Assembly: GCA_031272005.1 (NCBI GenBank)
Contig: JAISUQ010000101.1
Span: forward strand, 1-17,323
DNA length: 17,323 nucleotides
Direction: 5' to 3'
Source of the DNA: Coriobacteriales bacterium
Lineage (GTDB): Bacteria > Actinomycetota > Coriobacteriia > Coriobacteriales > UBA8131
This document shows positions 15,824 to 17,323 of this stretch, in pieces; position 1 is the stretch's first letter; every line of letters begins with the position of its first letter. Under the pieces are notes generated by a model. It made no database searches. It was not told the DNA's origin and saw nothing but the letters and a program-made list of their open reading frames with translations. The position numbers were made by a program, and so were the translations under genes.

Positions 15824-16492
15824 TTACTGCGTCCCGAAGATGCGGTCGCCGGCGTCGCCCAGGCCGGGCACGATGTAGGCCCGCTCGTCCAGGCGCTCAT
15901 CGATGGCGCAGGTATAGATGACAACATCCGGGTCGGTGTCCAGCACGGCCTGGATACCCTCCGGCGCAGCGATGATCACCAACAGCCGAATCTGGCGCGA
16001 CGGCACGCCTTTGGTCTTGAGCAACTCGATGGCAGCGGCAGCAGAGCCTCCGGTGGCCAGCATCGGATCGACTATCAGCACCTCGCGGCTCTCGATGTCT
16101 TCGGGCAGCTTGCAGTAATACTCCACCGGTTTTTGGGTCTGCGGGTCGCGGTACAACCCGACATGCCCCACCCGGGCAGCCGGAATCAGCTCCAGGATAC
16201 CCTCGACCATGCACAGGCCGGCCCGCAGAATCGGCACCACCGCCACCTTCCGGCCCTTGAGGGCGTAGGAGGTGGTTTCGCAGATCGGGGTCTGGACGAC
16301 AGTCGGCTCCAGCTGGAAGTGGCGGGTGGCCTCGTAGCCTTCAAACATCGCCAACTCCTTGATCAACTCACGGAACTGCTTGGAGCCGGTCTGACGGTCG
16401 CGCAGGATGGTCAGCTTGTGTTGGACCATCGGGTGGTCGATGACGGTGACGTTTTTGGAATAGCCGGGTATTTCGATATTGTTCAGGGACAT
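15824..16492 (-). CDS. upp: Uracil phosphoribosyltransferase
   Basis: Upp converts uracil and PRPP to UMP (pyrimidine salvage). The 222-aa product has the usual family length of about 210 residues with a slightly long N-terminus. Motifs include LTILRDRQTGSKQFREL near the N-terminus, TPICETTSYAL, VVPILRAGLCMVEG, the PRPP-binding VLIVDPMLATGGSAAAAI, and the uracil-binding C-terminal YIVPGLGDAGDR. The ATG at 16492 is chosen because GAGGA lies 7 nt upstream; an in-frame ATG at 16510 adds six residues without a clear SD. The gap to glyA is 34 bp. Confidence 0.96.
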   Translation of the reverse strand: MSLNNIEIPGYSKNVTVIDHPMVQHKLTILRDRQTGSKQFRELIKELAMFEGYEATRHFQLEPTVVQTPICETTSYALKGRKVAVVPILRAGLCMVEGILELIPAARVGHVGLYRDPQTQKPVEYYCKLPEDIESREVLIVDPMLATGGSAAAAIELLKTKGVPSRQIRLLVIIAAPEGIQAVLDTDPDVVIYTCAIDERLDERAYIVPGLGDAGDRIFGTQ

Positions 16493-16526
16493 CAGCACTT
16501 CCTCGATCATTGAGCCTGAAGCTCAC

Positions 16527-17323
16527 TCAGAGCAGCTCCGGATAGAGTGGATGGGCGGCCAGCATATCGGTGACATTGTTGCGGACCTTGGTCAGCAACA
16601 CTGGATCGTCGTGAGCGAAGATGACATCGGCGATCATCCGGCCGATCTCGAAGGCCTCGGACTCATTGAAGCCGCGGGTGGTCATGGCGGCAGAACCCAC
16701 ACGGATGCCGCTGGCCTCCGCCGGCGGCCGCTTCTCATTGGGGATGACGTTCTTGTTCACCGTCATGCCGACCTTGTCCAGGATGGTCTCGGCCTCGGCG
16801 CCGGTGACGTCGGCAGCCGTCAGGTCGACCAGAGCCAGGTGGTTGTCGGTGCCGCCGGAGACCAGGCGCAGACCGCCCTGCTCCATACCATGGCCGATGG
16901 CTTTCATGTTCAGCACGACCTGGGCAGTGTACTCCTGAAAGGACAGGCTCAGTGCCTCGCCGAAGGCCACCGCCTTGCCGGCGATGACATGCTGCAGCGG
17001 CCCACCCTGCGAACCGGGGAAGATGGCCTTGTTGATGCGGGCCGCGACGTCGGCATCGTTGGTGAGCAGGAAACCACCGCGCGGGCCGCGCAGGGTCTTG
17101 TGGGTGGTGGAGGTGACGATGTCGGCATGGGGTACCGGTGAGGGGTGTGCGCCGCCGGCCACCAGGCCGGCGATATGGGCGATGTCGACCATCAACGCAG
17201 CGCCGACACTGTGGGCGATCTCGGCAAAGCGGGCAAAGTCCAACGCCCGCGGATAGGCGCTGGCCCCGGCGATGATCATCTTCGGCTGCGTGGCCCGGGC
17301 GATTCTCTCCACCTCGTCCATGT
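16527..17323 (-). CDS. glyA: Serine hydroxymethyltransferase, C-terminal part (N-terminus outside window)
   Basis: GlyA (PLP-dependent) converts serine and tetrahydrofolate to glycine and methylene-THF. About 265 of the expected roughly 415 residues are present; the gene runs off the right edge. Visible are DIAHIAGLVAGG (the PLP-contacting Asp/His), the Schiff-base lysine in STTHKTLRGPRGG, FPGSQGGPLQH, NHLALVDL and the late GIRVGSAAMTTRGF segment. The C-terminus ends HPLYPELL. It leads the upp-comEB cluster here, as in many Gram-positive bacteria. Confidence 0.97.
   Translation of the reverse strand, partial: MDEVERIARATQPKMIIAGASAYPRALDFARFAEIAHSVGAALMVDIAHIAGLVAGGAHPSPVPHADIVTSTTHKTLRGPRGGFLLTNDADVAARINKAIFPGSQGGPLQHVIAGKAVAFGEALSLSFQEYTAQVVLNMKAIGHGMEQGGLRLVSGGTDNHLALVDLTAADVTGAEAETILDKVGMTVNKNVIPNEKRPPAEASGIRVGSAAMTTRGFNESEAFEIGRMIADVIFAHDDPVLLTKVRNNVTDMLAAHPLYPELL

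Noticed and set aside
15823..15927. N-terminal extension of comEB to 15927
   Set aside because: The extra residues are upp codons read in another frame; family homology begins at the ATG at 15822.

Overview
The window is a GC-rich bacterial chromosomal segment made of housekeeping genes. On the minus strand, reading off the left edge, is the 5' part of a 16S rRNA gene with its leader and promoter. The 16S variable regions and the protein set (LCP-family cell-wall enzyme, DUF975/CmpB membrane protein, glyA-upp-comEB-atp gene order) look most like a Gram-positive Actinomycetota of the class Coriobacteriia or a nearby anaerobic lineage. That placement is my recognition of the sequence, not a database result.

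Layout, left to right. (1) 1-911: partial 16S rRNA (minus). (2) 912-1300: rRNA leader with a boxA-like element and hairpins, the rRNA promoter, and a divergent -10 element for larE. (3) 1301-2137: larE (plus), a sulfur transferase of the three-cysteine type. (4) 2127-6163 (minus): pta, murA and an LCP ligase gene. (5) 6323-7999 (plus): a two-domain membrane protein (DUF975 + CmpB-like), possibly translated from a leaderless mRNA. (6) 7989-15120 (minus): a complete F-type ATP synthase operon, atpI-like-atpB-E-F-H-A-G-D-C. (7) 15121-15366: its upstream region, with an extended -10 candidate, a GC hairpin and an 11-bp tandem repeat. (8) 15367-17323 (minus): comEB (dCMP deaminase), upp and the C-terminal part of glyA, which runs off the right edge.

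The genes cover one-carbon and pyrimidine supply (glyA, upp, comEB), energy conversion (ATP synthase; Pta for acetyl-CoA to acetyl phosphate) and cell-wall construction (MurA, LCP). All core genes and the rRNA operon point the same way. Only larE and the DUF975/CmpB gene oppose them, and each overlaps its convergent neighbour by exactly 11 bp.

I found no phage, transposon, CRISPR, toxin-antitoxin or defence locus, and no convincing new multi-gene system. The points most worth a second look are inside the ATP synthase: a roughly 35-residue helical insert in the gamma subunit at the place where chloroplast and cyanobacterial gamma carry their regulatory insert; a signal peptide on the b subunit together with a second well-formed internal start; and a short insert in alpha before the Walker B strand. 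The DUF975-CmpB fusion, the orphan three-Cys LarE and several small RNA/DNA structures are also reported. Many starts are TTG or GTG.
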